Positions 8,274-16,246 of a DNA stretch of 22,817 bases are shown piece after piece. The notes under the pieces were generated by a model, which made no database searches, was not told the DNA's origin, and saw only the letters and a list, made by a program, of their open reading frames with translations. The stretch is from Rhodospirillales bacterium (GTDB lineage Bacteria; Pseudomonadota; Alphaproteobacteria; Rhodospirillales; JASLLV01). The translations under genes were made by a program, and so were the position numbers. The number at the start of each line of letters is the position of its first letter. Position 1 is the stretch's first letter. The stretch lies in NCBI GenBank assembly GCA_030754475.1, contig JASMAE010000416.1:1-22817 (forward strand), given 5' to 3'.

Positions 8274-8333
8274 GCCAGATCGTGGTCGGTCGGAACTGCG
8301 AGGCCGCGATCTACCGAGCACGTGAAACTGGTC
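8273..8333 (+). repeat. Dispersed repeat, copy B (between msbA and the DUF374 gene)
   Basis: Sixty-one bases starting at the last base of the msbA stop codon and ending 88 nt before the GTG of the acyltransferase gene. It aligns without gaps to copy C (17590-17650, minus strand), with about 47 of 61 positions identical by eye, including an unbroken ATCGTGGTCGGTCGGAA block and TGAA-CTGGTC at the right end. Confidence 0.75.
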
Positions 8334-8421
8334 TGCACTATTGAGATCGAGCGGATTCACGCGTTTGATTGGAACCGCGATCCGCTCTGTTCCGGCACGC
8401 GGATGCAAGGACGGAGACCCT

Positions 8422-9138
8422 GTGCGGCCCTTCAAACGAATCCTCGAAAGCGATGCGGTCCGTGCGGGCTTGTGTTGGCTCGGCGCGCTGTACATCCGGT
8501 TCGTGCACGCCACGTCCCGATGGTCGGCCGTCGGCGGCGAAGTCCCACGCGCGCTTTGGCATGAGCGGCGTGCGTTCATCCTGTGCTTCTGGCACGGGCG
8601 GCTATTGATGATTCCCTATTGCTGGAACGCCCGCCGCCCCATCCGCACGCTGACTTCGGATCATCGTGACGGGCGTCTCATCGCCCGGACCACCGCGCAT
8701 CTCGGGATCCCAACCCTGGTCGGGTCGTCGTCGCGGGGCGGCGCAAGCGCGCTCCGCGCCATGGTCCGGTCCTTGGCCCAAGGCGAGAGCATCGGCATCA
8801 CCCCGGACGGCCCGCGCGGACCCCGCATGCGCGCGACGGCCGGAATCGTCAAGCTCGCGCGGCTCTCGGGCGCGCCCATCGTTCCGGTCGGCTATTCGAC
8901 CGGGCGGCGGCGCGTGCTCGATACCTGGGACCGGTTCTTCGTCGCGCTCCCCTTTTCGCGCGGTGCCTTCGTGTGGGGTGATGCGATCGAAGTCGAGCCG
9001 GGCGCCGATTCGCATGCGATCGAGCGTGCTCGGCAGGCGGTGGAGACAAGCCTGAATGCCGTCACCGCCGAGGCCGACCGGATTTGCGGCGTCGAGCCGG
9101 TCGCGCCCGCGCCGCCCCGATCGGAACGCAGCGGGTGA
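8422..9138 (+). CDS. DUF374 lysophospholipid acyltransferase family protein
   Basis: Protein of 238 aa of the DUF374 family within the acyltransferase superfamily; its acyl acceptor is unknown. The conserved FWHGRLLMIPYCW segment (about 56-68), SDHRDG (about 79-84), LVGSSSRGGASALR and ITPDGPRGPR (about 125-134) are the family landmarks, with the H-x-x-D pair of SDHRDG in a likely catalytic position. I chose the GTG at 8422 because GGAG stands 6 nt upstream; the frame is open further upstream, but that adds residues unlike the family and enters the repeat region. Its TGA overlaps the waaA ATG (TGATG). The setting between msbA and waaA suggests a role in lipid A or envelope lipid acylation, which is inference. 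Confidence 0.88.
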   Translation: MRPFKRILESDAVRAGLCWLGALYIRFVHATSRWSAVGGEVPRALWHERRAFILCFWHGRLLMIPYCWNARRPIRTLTSDHRDGRLIARTTAHLGIPTLVGSSSRGGASALRAMVRSLAQGESIGITPDGPRGPRMRATAGIVKLARLSGAPIVPVGYSTGRRRVLDTWDRFFVALPFSRGAFVWGDAIEVEPGADSHAIERARQAVETSLNAVTAEADRICGVEPVAPAPPRSERSG

Positions 9139-10430
9139 TGCTCACGCTCTACCGCGCCGCCGGCGCGCTGTCCGAACCGTTCGTTCGCGCGGTGTTGGGC
9201 GCGCGCCTTCGCCGGGGGAAAGAGGACCCGGCGCGCGTCGCCGAACGCCTCGGCCACGCTGGCCGATCGCGCCCCGCCGGACCGCTCGCCTGGGTGCATG
9301 CCTCCAGCGTCGGCGAATCGCTCTCGATGATCCCGCTGATCGAAAGCTTGATCTCGAACCGGCCCGAGCTCGGCGTCCTGGTCACCACGGGCACGGTGAC
9401 CTCGGCGGCGCTGATGTGCGAGCGCCTTCCGGGCGGCGCCTTTCACCAGTATGCGCCGGTGGACCGGCTGTCTTTCGTGCGCCGCTTCCTCGATCATTGG
9501 CGGCCGGACTTGGCTCTGTGGGCGGAATCCGAGTTCTGGCCGAACCTGATCGCCGAAGCGCATGCGCGCGCGATTCCCCTGGTGCTGGTCAACGGCCGGA
9601 TCTCGGAGCGCAGTTTTTCGCGCTGGCGCTTGGCGCGGCCGTTGATCGCCGAGCTGCTTTCGGGGTTCGCGTTGTGTCTGGGCCAGTCGGAGGCGGACGC
9701 CGAGCGTTTGCGGGTGCTCGGCGCGGGCTCCGCGCGCTGTCTCGGGAACCTCAAGTTCGCCGCGCCGCCGTTGCCAGCCGACGCCGCCGAGCTCGAGCGC
9801 TTACACGGCGCGCTTGGCGGGCGGCCACGGTGGCTCGTCGCGAGCTCGCACGCAGGCGAAGAAGCGCTCGCCGGCCGCGTCCACCAGCGTCTCGGCGCCA
9901 AATTTCCCGCCCTCCTCACGATCGTCGGTCCCCGCCACCCCGACCGCGGGCCAACCGTCGCAAAGACGCTGCGCGGCCTCGGGCTCGAGGTCAGGGTGCG
10001 CTCGCAAGGCGAATCGCCTGGCCCGGGAACGGACGTCTATCTCGCCGATACCTTGGGCGAGCTCGGCCTGTTCTACCGCCTCGCGTCGGTCGTCTTGGTG
10101 GGCAAGTCCTTGGTGCCTTTGGGCGGCCAGAACCCCTTGGAGCCGGCCCGGATCGGGTGCGCCGTCCTGTTCGGGCCGCATATGGCCAACTTCAGCGACA
10201 TCGCCGAGCGCATGAAGGCGGAAGGCGCGGCCGAGGAGGTGGCGGACGAAGACGCGCTTCGTGTGGCGCTCGCGCGGCTGCTCGACGATGATCCCACTCG
10301 CCAGGGGCGCAGCGAAGCAGCCCGGCGCTTCGCCGAATCGCAGGCCCACGTGCTCGATGCCGTCGCATCCGCGATCGAGCCCTTTTTGGACGCATCGGCG
10401 AAGGCGCGAGGTGTGCATGCGCGCACCTGA
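9138..10430 (+). CDS. waaA: 3-deoxy-D-manno-octulosonic acid (Kdo) transferase
   Basis: Glycosyltransferase of 430 aa that moves Kdo from CMP-Kdo onto the lipid A precursor on the cytoplasmic face of the inner membrane. The N-terminal donor-domain motif HASSVGES is at residues 54-61, with E60 as the probable catalytic base of the family. WAESEFWPNL, NGRISERSF, the GPRHPDR loop and GKSLVPLGGQNPLEPA follow in the expected order. The ATG shares one base with the upstream TGA (TGATG). An upstream extension of 18 codons is possible but would lie inside the DUF374 gene. The number of Kdo residues added (one, two or more) cannot be predicted. The gene overlaps lpxK by 14 nt, supporting one coupled operon. 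Confidence 0.95.
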   Translation: MLTLYRAAGALSEPFVRAVLGARLRRGKEDPARVAERLGHAGRSRPAGPLAWVHASSVGESLSMIPLIESLISNRPELGVLVTTGTVTSAALMCERLPGGAFHQYAPVDRLSFVRRFLDHWRPDLALWAESEFWPNLIAEAHARAIPLVLVNGRISERSFSRWRLARPLIAELLSGFALCLGQSEADAERLRVLGAGSARCLGNLKFAAPPLPADAAELERLHGALGGRPRWLVASSHAGEEALAGRVHQRLGAKFPALLTIVGPRHPDRGPTVAKTLRGLGLEVRVRSQGESPGPGTDVYLADTLGELGLFYRLASVVLVGKSLVPLGGQNPLEPARIGCAVLFGPHMANFSDIAERMKAEGAAEEVADEDALRVALARLLDDDPTRQGRSEAARRFAESQAHVLDAVASAIEPFLDASAKARGVHART

Positions 10431-11409
10431 ATGGTGGGCGGCGCCGGGGCGCGGACCCTGGCCGCGCTTGCTGGCACCGCTTGCCTGGACGTGGGGACTC
10501 GGCGCGCGGGCGCGCGTGCTCGCCGCCCGGCCCTGGCGGGCGCCCATCGGCGTCGTTTGCGTCGGCAACCTGACCGCGGGAGGCGCCGGCAAGACCCCGG
10601 TGGCGATCAGCCTCGGCGCACGCCTCACCGCCCGCGGCGCCCGCGCGGCCTTCCTGGCCCACGGCTACGGCGGAAGCGCCCGGGGTCCGCTCCAAGTCGA
10701 TTCGCAAGCTCACGGGGCGGCCGACGTGGGCGACGAAGCGCTTATTCTCGCGCGCGATCTGACCACGTGGGTCGCGCGCGACCGGCGCTTAGGCGTTCGC
10801 GCCGCGGCCGCGGCCGGCGCGTCGGTGGTCATCATGGACGACGGCTTTCAGGACCCGAGCGTCGCCAAGGACTTATCGGTCGTGGTCGTGGACGGCCGCT
10901 TCGCCTTCGGCAATGGCCGCCTGATTCCCGCCGGCCCCTTGCGCGAACGCCCGGGCGACGGCCTCAAGCGCGCCGATGCGGCCATCGTCGTCGAACCGGA
11001 CGAGGCCGGCGCCGAAGAGCGCATCCGCAACATCGCGGGCACCCGGCTACCCGTGGTCTTGTGCCGCCGCCGGCCCGACCCTTCGGCGGCGCACTTAGCC
11101 GGCGCCGACGTGGTCGCCTTTGCCGGCATCGGCCGTCCCGAGGGCTTCTTCGCCACGCTTCGCGAGATGGGGTGTCGCGTGCGCGCGGGCCACGCCTTTC
11201 CCGACCACCACGCGTATGGGGCGGGTGAGCTCGAACGGCTGCGCGCCGACGCGCGGTCCCGGGGCGCGATGCTCGTCACCACGACCAAGGACGCGGCCCG
11301 CCTCGGGCCCGAGGCGGCGCGCGGGATCGAAGTCTTGACAATCACCCTCGATTGGCGGGACGAAGCCGCCCTCGATGCGCTCCTGAGCCAGCTTCCCGGC
11401 CTCCCATGA
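10417..11409 (+). CDS. lpxK: Tetraacyldisaccharide 4'-kinase
   Basis: LpxK, 330 aa, phosphorylates the 4' position of the tetraacyldisaccharide-1-phosphate precursor to make lipid IVA; a membrane-associated P-loop enzyme. VGNLTAGGAGKTP at residues 49-61 holds the P-loop and DDGFQ at 141-145 is the conserved acidic motif. RLIPAGPLRE, FAGIGRPEGFF, FPDHHAYG and VTTTKDAARL are the usual C-terminal landmarks. I placed the start at the ATG at 10417, which gives the typical N-terminus (APEWW, then RLLAPLAWTWGLGARAR), with GAGG just upstream. It starts inside waaA and ends in an ATGA overlap with the next acyltransferase, so translation is coupled on both sides. Confidence 0.95.
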   Translation: MRAPEWWAAPGRGPWPRLLAPLAWTWGLGARARVLAARPWRAPIGVVCVGNLTAGGAGKTPVAISLGARLTARGARAAFLAHGYGGSARGPLQVDSQAHGAADVGDEALILARDLTTWVARDRRLGVRAAAAAGASVVIMDDGFQDPSVAKDLSVVVVDGRFAFGNGRLIPAGPLRERPGDGLKRADAAIVVEPDEAGAEERIRNIAGTRLPVVLCRRRPDPSAAHLAGADVVAFAGIGRPEGFFATLREMGCRVRAGHAFPDHHAYGAGELERLRADARSRGAMLVTTTKDAARLGPEAARGIEVLTITLDWRDEAALDALLSQLPGLP

Positions 11410-12311
11410 TCCTGAACCCGCGCCTGCGAAGCCGCCTCATGCGGTTCCTTCTCCATCCCTTGGAAGCGGCCGTCGCGAGCGTGGCCTATGGGGTGTTCGC
11501 GGCCCTTCCCATCGACGCCGCGTCGGCGCTCGGCGGCTGGCTCACGCGCACGTTTGGACCCCGGCTCGCCATCTCGAAGCGCGCCGTCGCCAATCTCGGG
11601 CGCGCGTACCCCGAGAAAGACGCGGGCGAGATTGCGAAGATCGTTCGCGGCATGTGGGACAATCTGGGGCGGACGGCGGCCGAATACCCGCACCTGGGCG
11701 AGATTGACATCTACGGAAACGACGGCCGCGTCGAGGTGGTGGGGGCCGAGAACGTGGACCTGCTGCGCGACGACGGCAGGCCCGGCATCTTCTTCTCCGC
11801 CCACCTCGGCAACTGGGAAATCCTCTCGCTCGGCGCCACCCAACGCGGGCTGCCCTTGGATCAGGTCTATCGGGCCGCCAACAACCGGCTGGTGGAATGG
11901 CTGTACAGGCGCGGGCGCGCCGCGGTCGAAGGAGCGCTGATCCCGAAGGGAGCGGCGGGCGCGCGCCAATTGATCGATTCGATCAAACGCGGGCGTCACC
12001 TCGCCATGCTGGTGGACCAGAAGATGAACGACGGGATCGCGGTGCCCTTCTTCGGCCAGGCGGCCATGACCGCGCCCGCGCTCGCGGAATTCGCGCTGCG
12101 TTATGATTTTCCCGTGGCGCCGGCGCGCATCTTCCGGCTCTCGGGCGCGCATTTCCGGCTCGTGATCTCGCCGCCCTTGGCATTCGAAAAAACGGGCGCG
12201 CGCCAAGCGGACGTGGCCCGGGCCATGGCCCGGGTGAATGCCATCATCGAAGGCTGGGTGCGCGAGACGCCCGAGCAGTGGCTGTGGCTCCACAACCGCT
12301 GGGGGGCGTAA
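11406..12311 (+). CDS. LpxL/HtrB-family lipid A acyltransferase
   Basis: Acyltransferase of 301 aa of the LpxL/HtrB family, which adds a secondary acyl chain to lipid A at the inner membrane. The catalytic H-x4-E motif is HLGNWE at residues 133-138. A hydrophobic N-terminal stretch (about 15-35) would anchor it. IPKGAAGARQLIDSIKRG, MLVDQKMNDG and the closing PEQWLWLHNRW segment are typical. The ATG overlaps the lpxK stop (ATGA), so it is the distal gene of the coupled lipid A group. Whether it uses a laurate, a hydroxy fatty acid or a very long chain, and whether it equals LpxL or LpxM, cannot be told, so no symbol is given. Confidence 0.92.
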   Translation: MILNPRLRSRLMRFLLHPLEAAVASVAYGVFAALPIDAASALGGWLTRTFGPRLAISKRAVANLGRAYPEKDAGEIAKIVRGMWDNLGRTAAEYPHLGEIDIYGNDGRVEVVGAENVDLLRDDGRPGIFFSAHLGNWEILSLGATQRGLPLDQVYRAANNRLVEWLYRRGRAAVEGALIPKGAAGARQLIDSIKRGRHLAMLVDQKMNDGIAVPFFGQAAMTAPALAEFALRYDFPVAPARIFRLSGAHFRLVISPPLAFEKTGARQADVARAMARVNAIIEGWVRETPEQWLWLHNRWGA

Positions 12312-12312
12312 G

Positions 12313-12336
12313 AAAAACGGCCGGCAGGGCCGGCCG
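12313..12336 (-). terminator. Rho-independent terminator of the 61-aa peptide gene
   Basis: Perfect 8-bp hairpin CGGCCGGC-AGG-GCCGGCCG at 12318-12336, followed on the minus strand by TTTTT (12317-12313). It lies 31 nt past the stop of the small exported peptide gene and just beyond the end of the converging acyltransferase gene. On the plus strand no T-run follows, so it should act mainly for the minus strand. Confidence 0.8.
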
Positions 12337-12367
12337 CAAGGTGTTGGGCGACGTCGCGGCGCCCGAG

Positions 12368-12553
12368 TCAGGTTCCGCCTTTCGGCTTGATCACCACCAC
12401 CTTCGAGCCATCGGCGACCGACTTGCCCAAGGTGGGGATGTCGGCGGTATGCAGCCCATAGCCACCGCAGCCGCCTTCCGCGAACGCGGTTCCGGCGGCG
12501 CCGATCACGAGGATGGCGGCCAACGCCGCCGCGGTCGCAATCGTCTTGCGCAT
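12368..12553 (-). CDS. Small exported peptide of unknown function
   Basis: A 61-aa product not recognised as a named family. It has a textbook signal peptide: basic start MRKT, hydrophobic core to about residue 20, and a cleavage site AFA|EGG near residue 25, leaving a mature peptide of about 36 residues. The mature part holds GGCGGYG with a single cysteine, then TADIPTLGKSVADGSKVVVIKPKGG. The lone cysteine is not in a lipobox, so a lipoprotein is unlikely. GAGGAG stands 7 nt before the ATG, and a strong terminator follows the stop, so this looks like a real, independently transcribed gene rather than chance. It sits between the lipid A operon and the M23 peptidase gene. Periplasmic or surface location is inferred. 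Confidence 0.72.
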   Translation of the reverse strand: MRKTIATAAALAAILVIGAAGTAFAEGGCGGYGLHTADIPTLGKSVADGSKVVVIKPKGGT

Positions 12554-12620
12554 GTGGGTCTCCTCTGACCGTAATCAACCGTCGCAAGCAGGCAAAACCT
12601 AGCGCCATTCAAGGCCGCGA

Positions 12621-13454
12621 TCAACGCCCCCCTTGGGTTTGTTCCATCACCGGCGCGAGTAGCGCGGGGTCGATGGGGGTGGCGAAATGACTCACCCCCC
12701 AATGCAGGTGAGGCCCCGTGACGCGCCCGGTTGCGCCCACCCGGCCGATGGTCTCGCCCTTGGCGACGCGCTGGCCCGCGGCGACCGCGATCACGCTCAT
12801 GTGAACGTAGACCGAGCTCAGGCCGTGGCCGTGATCGATCATCACCGTCTTGCCGGTGAAGTACATGTCGGGGTGCAAAAGCGCGACGATCCCGTCCGCG
12901 GTCGCCACCACCGGCGTTCCCTCGGGCGCCGCGATGTCGACACCGTTGTGGGGACGCCGCGGCTCGCCGTTGAGGATGCGCTGGCTTCCGAAGACGCCGC
13001 TGACGGTGCCGGTGACGGGCCAGATGAAGCCCGACAGGAAGCTCGCGCCGGGGGTGTCGCGCTCGCGCACATCGGCGATCAGCGCCGCGTCGGCGCGAAT
13101 GCGCGCGAGATCGTCTTCGCTCGGGTTCACCTGGCCGGCGGGCAATCCGTCGATCCGTTGGATCTCGTAGTCCCGCGCCGCTACGGCGATTGCGCGCACC
13201 GTCTCGTCGCCGTCGGGTCCGCTGACGCGAAGCTCGACTGCATTCGCGGCGTCGCGCCCGAGGCCGAAGATGAAGACACCGTCCGCCGATACCCGCAAGC
13301 TACGGCCGTCCGCGGAAACGATTGACCCCGGCGCCACCCGGCCGACGATGAGCCCGCCTTGGACGAGATCGCCATCGAGCGCGAGGACGTCTGCCCGGGC
13401 GGATCCGGAAATCAGCGCCGCGACCATGATGAGGACCGCGGCCCGCGCCCTCAC
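12621..13454 (-). CDS. M23 family peptidoglycan metallopeptidase (LytM domain)
   Basis: Exported protein of 277 aa. The start is the GTG at 13452-13454, which overlaps the xseA TGA as GTGA and has GGGAGA upstream; it gives a signal peptide ending near SARA|DV (residue 22). A beta-rich region of about 115 residues precedes the C-terminal LytM domain (about 145-262). Zinc ligands are H169 and D173 (HNGVD) and H251 (HLHWG), with H218 in VHMS as the catalytic histidine. All are present, so an active endopeptidase is expected rather than a degenerate EnvC-type activator. It probably cleaves peptide cross-links in the periplasm. Coiled-coil segments common in M23 division factors are absent. Confidence 0.9.
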   Translation of the reverse strand: MRARAAVLIMVAALISGSARADVLALDGDLVQGGLIVGRVAPGSIVSADGRSLRVSADGVFIFGLGRDAANAVELRVSGPDGDETVRAIAVAARDYEIQRIDGLPAGQVNPSEDDLARIRADAALIADVRERDTPGASFLSGFIWPVTGTVSGVFGSQRILNGEPRRPHNGVDIAAPEGTPVVATADGIVALLHPDMYFTGKTVMIDHGHGLSSVYVHMSVIAVAAGQRVAKGETIGRVGATGRVTGPHLHWGVSHFATPIDPALLAPVMEQTQGGR

Positions 13455-14890
13455 AAAAGCTCTCCCTGGCGGGTGTCCTTGCGGCCCGCGCGCCGGGGCC
13501 GCTGGCGCTCGGCGGGCGCCACTTGCGATCCGGTCACAGTGGCGGCCGCTTCGGCGTCGGAGAAACGGATGGCGATGTCCATGCCGGGCGCGGTCTCGGC
13601 GGCAGTGGCGATGGGCGCACCGCCGCGCTCGCTGACGAGCGCGAAGCCGCGTTCGAGCACGCGCTCGAACGAAGCGCTTTCCAGCAGATCGGACACGCGT
13701 CCGAGCCGGCTCCGGGCGTCGCGCAGCAGGCTCCGGGCGGCTGCGGCGAGCGCGCGGGATTCGGCCTCCAGCCGGTCGCGGGCACGGGCCAAGCGCGCGC
13801 GGGGATCGACGAGGCCGGCGGCGAGCGCACCGAGGCGGGCGCGGCGGCGCTCGAGGCCGACTTCGAGTCCGTTCGTGAGGCGCTCCGTCCAATCATCCAG
13901 GCGCTGCGCCGACTCCTCGATCACGCGCGCCAAGTCGGGAAGGCCGCGCGCCAACCCTTCGAGGCGCATCGCGCGCTCGGCGAGCGTGCGCCTGACGGTG
14001 GCGAGCACGCGCGTGCCCAGCTCGATCACCTGCGCGAGAAGCTCGAGGCGCACCGGCACCGCGGCCTCGGCCGCCGCGCTCGGCGTCGGCGCGCGATGGT
14101 CGGCGGCGTAGTCGATCAGGGTGGTGTCGGTCTCGTGGCCCACCGCCGAGATCACCGGGATCCGGCTTTCGGCGACGGCACGCACCACCGCTTCCTCGTT
14201 GAAGGCCCAGAGGTCCTCGAGCGAGCCGCCGCCGCGCGCGACGATCAAGAGATCCGGCCGGGGCGCCGCGCCGCCCGCAGGCAAGGCATTGAAACCGGCG
14301 ATGGCGGCGGCGATCTGGGCCGCGGCGGCGTCGCCCTGGACGAGCACCGGCCACACCAGCACCCGGCGCGGGAATCGCTCGCCGATGCGGTGCAGGATGT
14401 CGCGGATCACCGCACCCGTGGGAGAGGTGACGACGCCGATGACGTCGGGCAGGAACGGGAGCGGCTTCTTTCTGTCTGCGTCGAACAGGCCCTCGCGGCC
14501 GAGCTTCGCACGCCTTTCTTCGAGCAGCTTCAAAAGCGCGCCTTCGCCCGAAAGTTCCAGCGCCTCGACCACGATCTGGTAGCGCGAGCGCTGCGGGTAC
14601 GATGTGATGCGCCCCGTCGCGATCACCTCGACCCCGTCGTCCGGCGCGATGGCGAGGCGGCCCGCGGTGCCGCGCCAGCACACCGCGTCGAGCACCGCGT
14701 CTGCGTCCTTCAAGGAGAAATAGAGATGACCCGAGCCCGCCCGCTTGAAGCCCGAGATCTCGCCGCGCACCCGGACGCGCGCGAACGCGCCCTCCAGCGC
14801 GCCCTTCACGGACTGCGAAATCTCGCCGACGGTGAAGATGGGCAGGTTGTCGAGCCCGGCCCCGGGCGCCGCACTTTCGATGGTCTCCAT
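13451..14890 (-). CDS. xseA: Exodeoxyribonuclease VII large subunit
   Basis: Catalytic subunit of exonuclease VII (479 aa, within the usual 400-530 range), which degrades single-stranded DNA with the small subunit XseB; xseB is not in this window. An N-terminal OB-fold (PIFTVGEISQSVKGALEG, about 17-34, to about 110) is followed by the catalytic domain with GVVTSPTGAVIRDI, ARGGGSLEDLWAFNEE and SAVGHETDTTLIDYAADHRAPTPSAAAE, then a long charged helical region and a C-terminal GFALV...DIAIRFSD segment. The ATG at 14888-14890 fits the family N-terminus; its ribosome site is weak and an in-frame GTG lies 8 codons upstream. Divergent from purD with a 52-nt gap. The downstream M23 gene overlaps its stop. 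Confidence 0.95.
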   Translation of the reverse strand: METIESAAPGAGLDNLPIFTVGEISQSVKGALEGAFARVRVRGEISGFKRAGSGHLYFSLKDADAVLDAVCWRGTAGRLAIAPDDGVEVIATGRITSYPQRSRYQIVVEALELSGEGALLKLLEERRAKLGREGLFDADRKKPLPFLPDVIGVVTSPTGAVIRDILHRIGERFPRRVLVWPVLVQGDAAAAQIAAAIAGFNALPAGGAAPRPDLLIVARGGGSLEDLWAFNEEAVVRAVAESRIPVISAVGHETDTTLIDYAADHRAPTPSAAAEAAVPVRLELLAQVIELGTRVLATVRRTLAERAMRLEGLARGLPDLARVIEESAQRLDDWTERLTNGLEVGLERRRARLGALAAGLVDPRARLARARDRLEAESRALAAAARSLLRDARSRLGRVSDLLESASFERVLERGFALVSERGGAPIATAAETAPGMDIAIRFSDAEAAATVTGSQVAPAERQRPRRAGRKDTRQGELL

Positions 14891-14895
14891 GGCCC

Positions 14896-14906
14896 GGTAT
14901 GATACC
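14896..14906. promoter_or_regulatory. Palindrome between xseA and purD, candidate promoter or operator
   Basis: GGTATGATACC, a perfect 5-1-5 palindrome in the 52-nt divergent gap. It contains TATGAT on the plus strand, which could be a -10 for purD with a leader of about 33 nt, and TATCAT on the minus strand, which would leave xseA nearly leaderless. The -35 regions are poor on both sides. Confidence 0.3.
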
Positions 14907-14942
14907 TTGTCCACGCGCCAGGCGGCCAAGGGAAATACGGCA

Positions 14943-16214
14943 ATGAAGGTATTGGTGATCGGCTCGGGCGGGCGCGAACACGCGTTGTGCTGGGCGGTCG
15001 CCAAGTCCCCCGATTGCGACGAGCTCTTTTGCGCGCCAGGCAACGCCGGAATCGCCGAGATCGCCGAGTGCGTCGCGATCGCGGCCGAGGACGTGGACGG
15101 TCTCATCGATCTCGCGCGCGAACGCGGAATCGACTTCGTGATCGTCGGCCCCGAGGCGCCGCTGGTGGGTGGGCTCGTCGAGCGCCTGGAAGAAATCGGC
15201 ATTCTGGCCTTCGGTCCGAGCGCGCGGGCCGCCCAGCTCGAGGGCTCGAAGGGGTTCATGAAGGACCTCTGTTTCCAGTACGGCATCCCGACCGCCGAAT
15301 ACGCCCGTTTCGACGAGCCGGACGCGGCGAAGCAATACATCCTGCGCCAAGGCGCTCCCATCGTGGTCAAGGCCGACGGCCTCGCCGCCGGCAAGGGGGT
15401 GATGGTCTGCCGCAATCGCAACGAGGCCTATGCGGCCATCGACCACATCATGATCGAGCGCGCGTTCGGCGACGCCGGCGCCGAAGTGGTGATCGAGGAG
15501 TGCCTCGAAGGCGAGGAGGCGAGCTTCTTCGCCCTCGTCGATGGCAAACACGCGCTGCCGCTGGTCTCGGCCCAGGACCACAAGCGCGCCCACGATGGCG
15601 ACACCGGCCCCAACACCGGCGGCATGGGGGCCTATACGCCGGCGCCGGTGGTCACACCCGAGATCGCCGGGCAAATCATGGATAGCGTGATCGAGCCCAC
15701 CATCGCCGCCATGGCCGCCGAACGGCGCCCATTTAAAGGCGTGCTCTATGCAGGCCTCATGATCGCGGACGGCGTGCCCAAGGTGCTCGAGTTCAACGTC
15801 CGCTTCGGCGATCCCGAGTGCCAGCCGCTCTTGATGCGGCTGAAATCGGACTTGCTCGAAGCGCTGCTGGCTTGCACGGAGGGAAGGATTAAAAAGACGA
15901 AACTCGTGTGGCACGATGAATGCGCGCTGGTGGTGGTGATGGCGACCAAGGGCTATCCCGGCTGGTATGAGAATGGCTCGGTGATCCGCAACGTCGAACG
16001 GGCCGGGGCGGCCGAGGGGGTGACCGTGTTCCACGCCGGAACCAAGTTCGCGAACGGGAACTTGGTCGCCGACGGCGGGCGCGTGCTTGGCATCACCGCG
16101 CGCGGCCGGGACGTGGCGGAGGCCCGCGAGCGCGCCTACCGCGCGGTCGACATGGTGGACTGGCCCGAGGGATTCTGCCGCCGCGACATCGGCGGGCGGA
16201 TCGTCGCGCGCTAA
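14943..16214 (+). CDS. purD: Phosphoribosylamine-glycine ligase
   Basis: GARS, second step of purine synthesis: joins 5-phosphoribosylamine and glycine using ATP. The 423-aa length is normal for the stand-alone enzyme. The N-terminus MKVLVIGSGGREHALCWAV is diagnostic; FVIVGPEAPLVGGL, KADGLAAGKGVMV (ATP-grasp), SAQDHKRAHDGDTGPNTGGMGAY and the metal-binding EFNVRFGDPECQ follow in order. The ATG at 14943 has AAGGGA about 10 nt upstream. It starts divergently from xseA. DUF1244 follows after 32 nt on the same strand, probably in the same transcript. No residue of the active site appears to be missing. Confidence 0.97.
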   Translation: MKVLVIGSGGREHALCWAVAKSPDCDELFCAPGNAGIAEIAECVAIAAEDVDGLIDLARERGIDFVIVGPEAPLVGGLVERLEEIGILAFGPSARAAQLEGSKGFMKDLCFQYGIPTAEYARFDEPDAAKQYILRQGAPIVVKADGLAAGKGVMVCRNRNEAYAAIDHIMIERAFGDAGAEVVIEECLEGEEASFFALVDGKHALPLVSAQDHKRAHDGDTGPNTGGMGAYTPAPVVTPEIAGQIMDSVIEPTIAAMAAERRPFKGVLYAGLMIADGVPKVLEFNVRFGDPECQPLLMRLKSDLLEALLACTEGRIKKTKLVWHDECALVVVMATKGYPGWYENGSVIRNVERAGAAEGVTVFHAGTKFANGNLVADGGRVLGITARGRDVAEARERAYRAVDMVDWPEGFCRRDIGGRIVAR

Positions 16215-16246
16215 AGCGGCGGCCGGATTCGGGGAAAGGATCGGAG

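Noticed and set aside
14891..14914. Earlier GTG start for xseA
   Set aside because: It would add eight residues with no family support and no better ribosome site; the ATG at 14890 fits the usual N-terminus.
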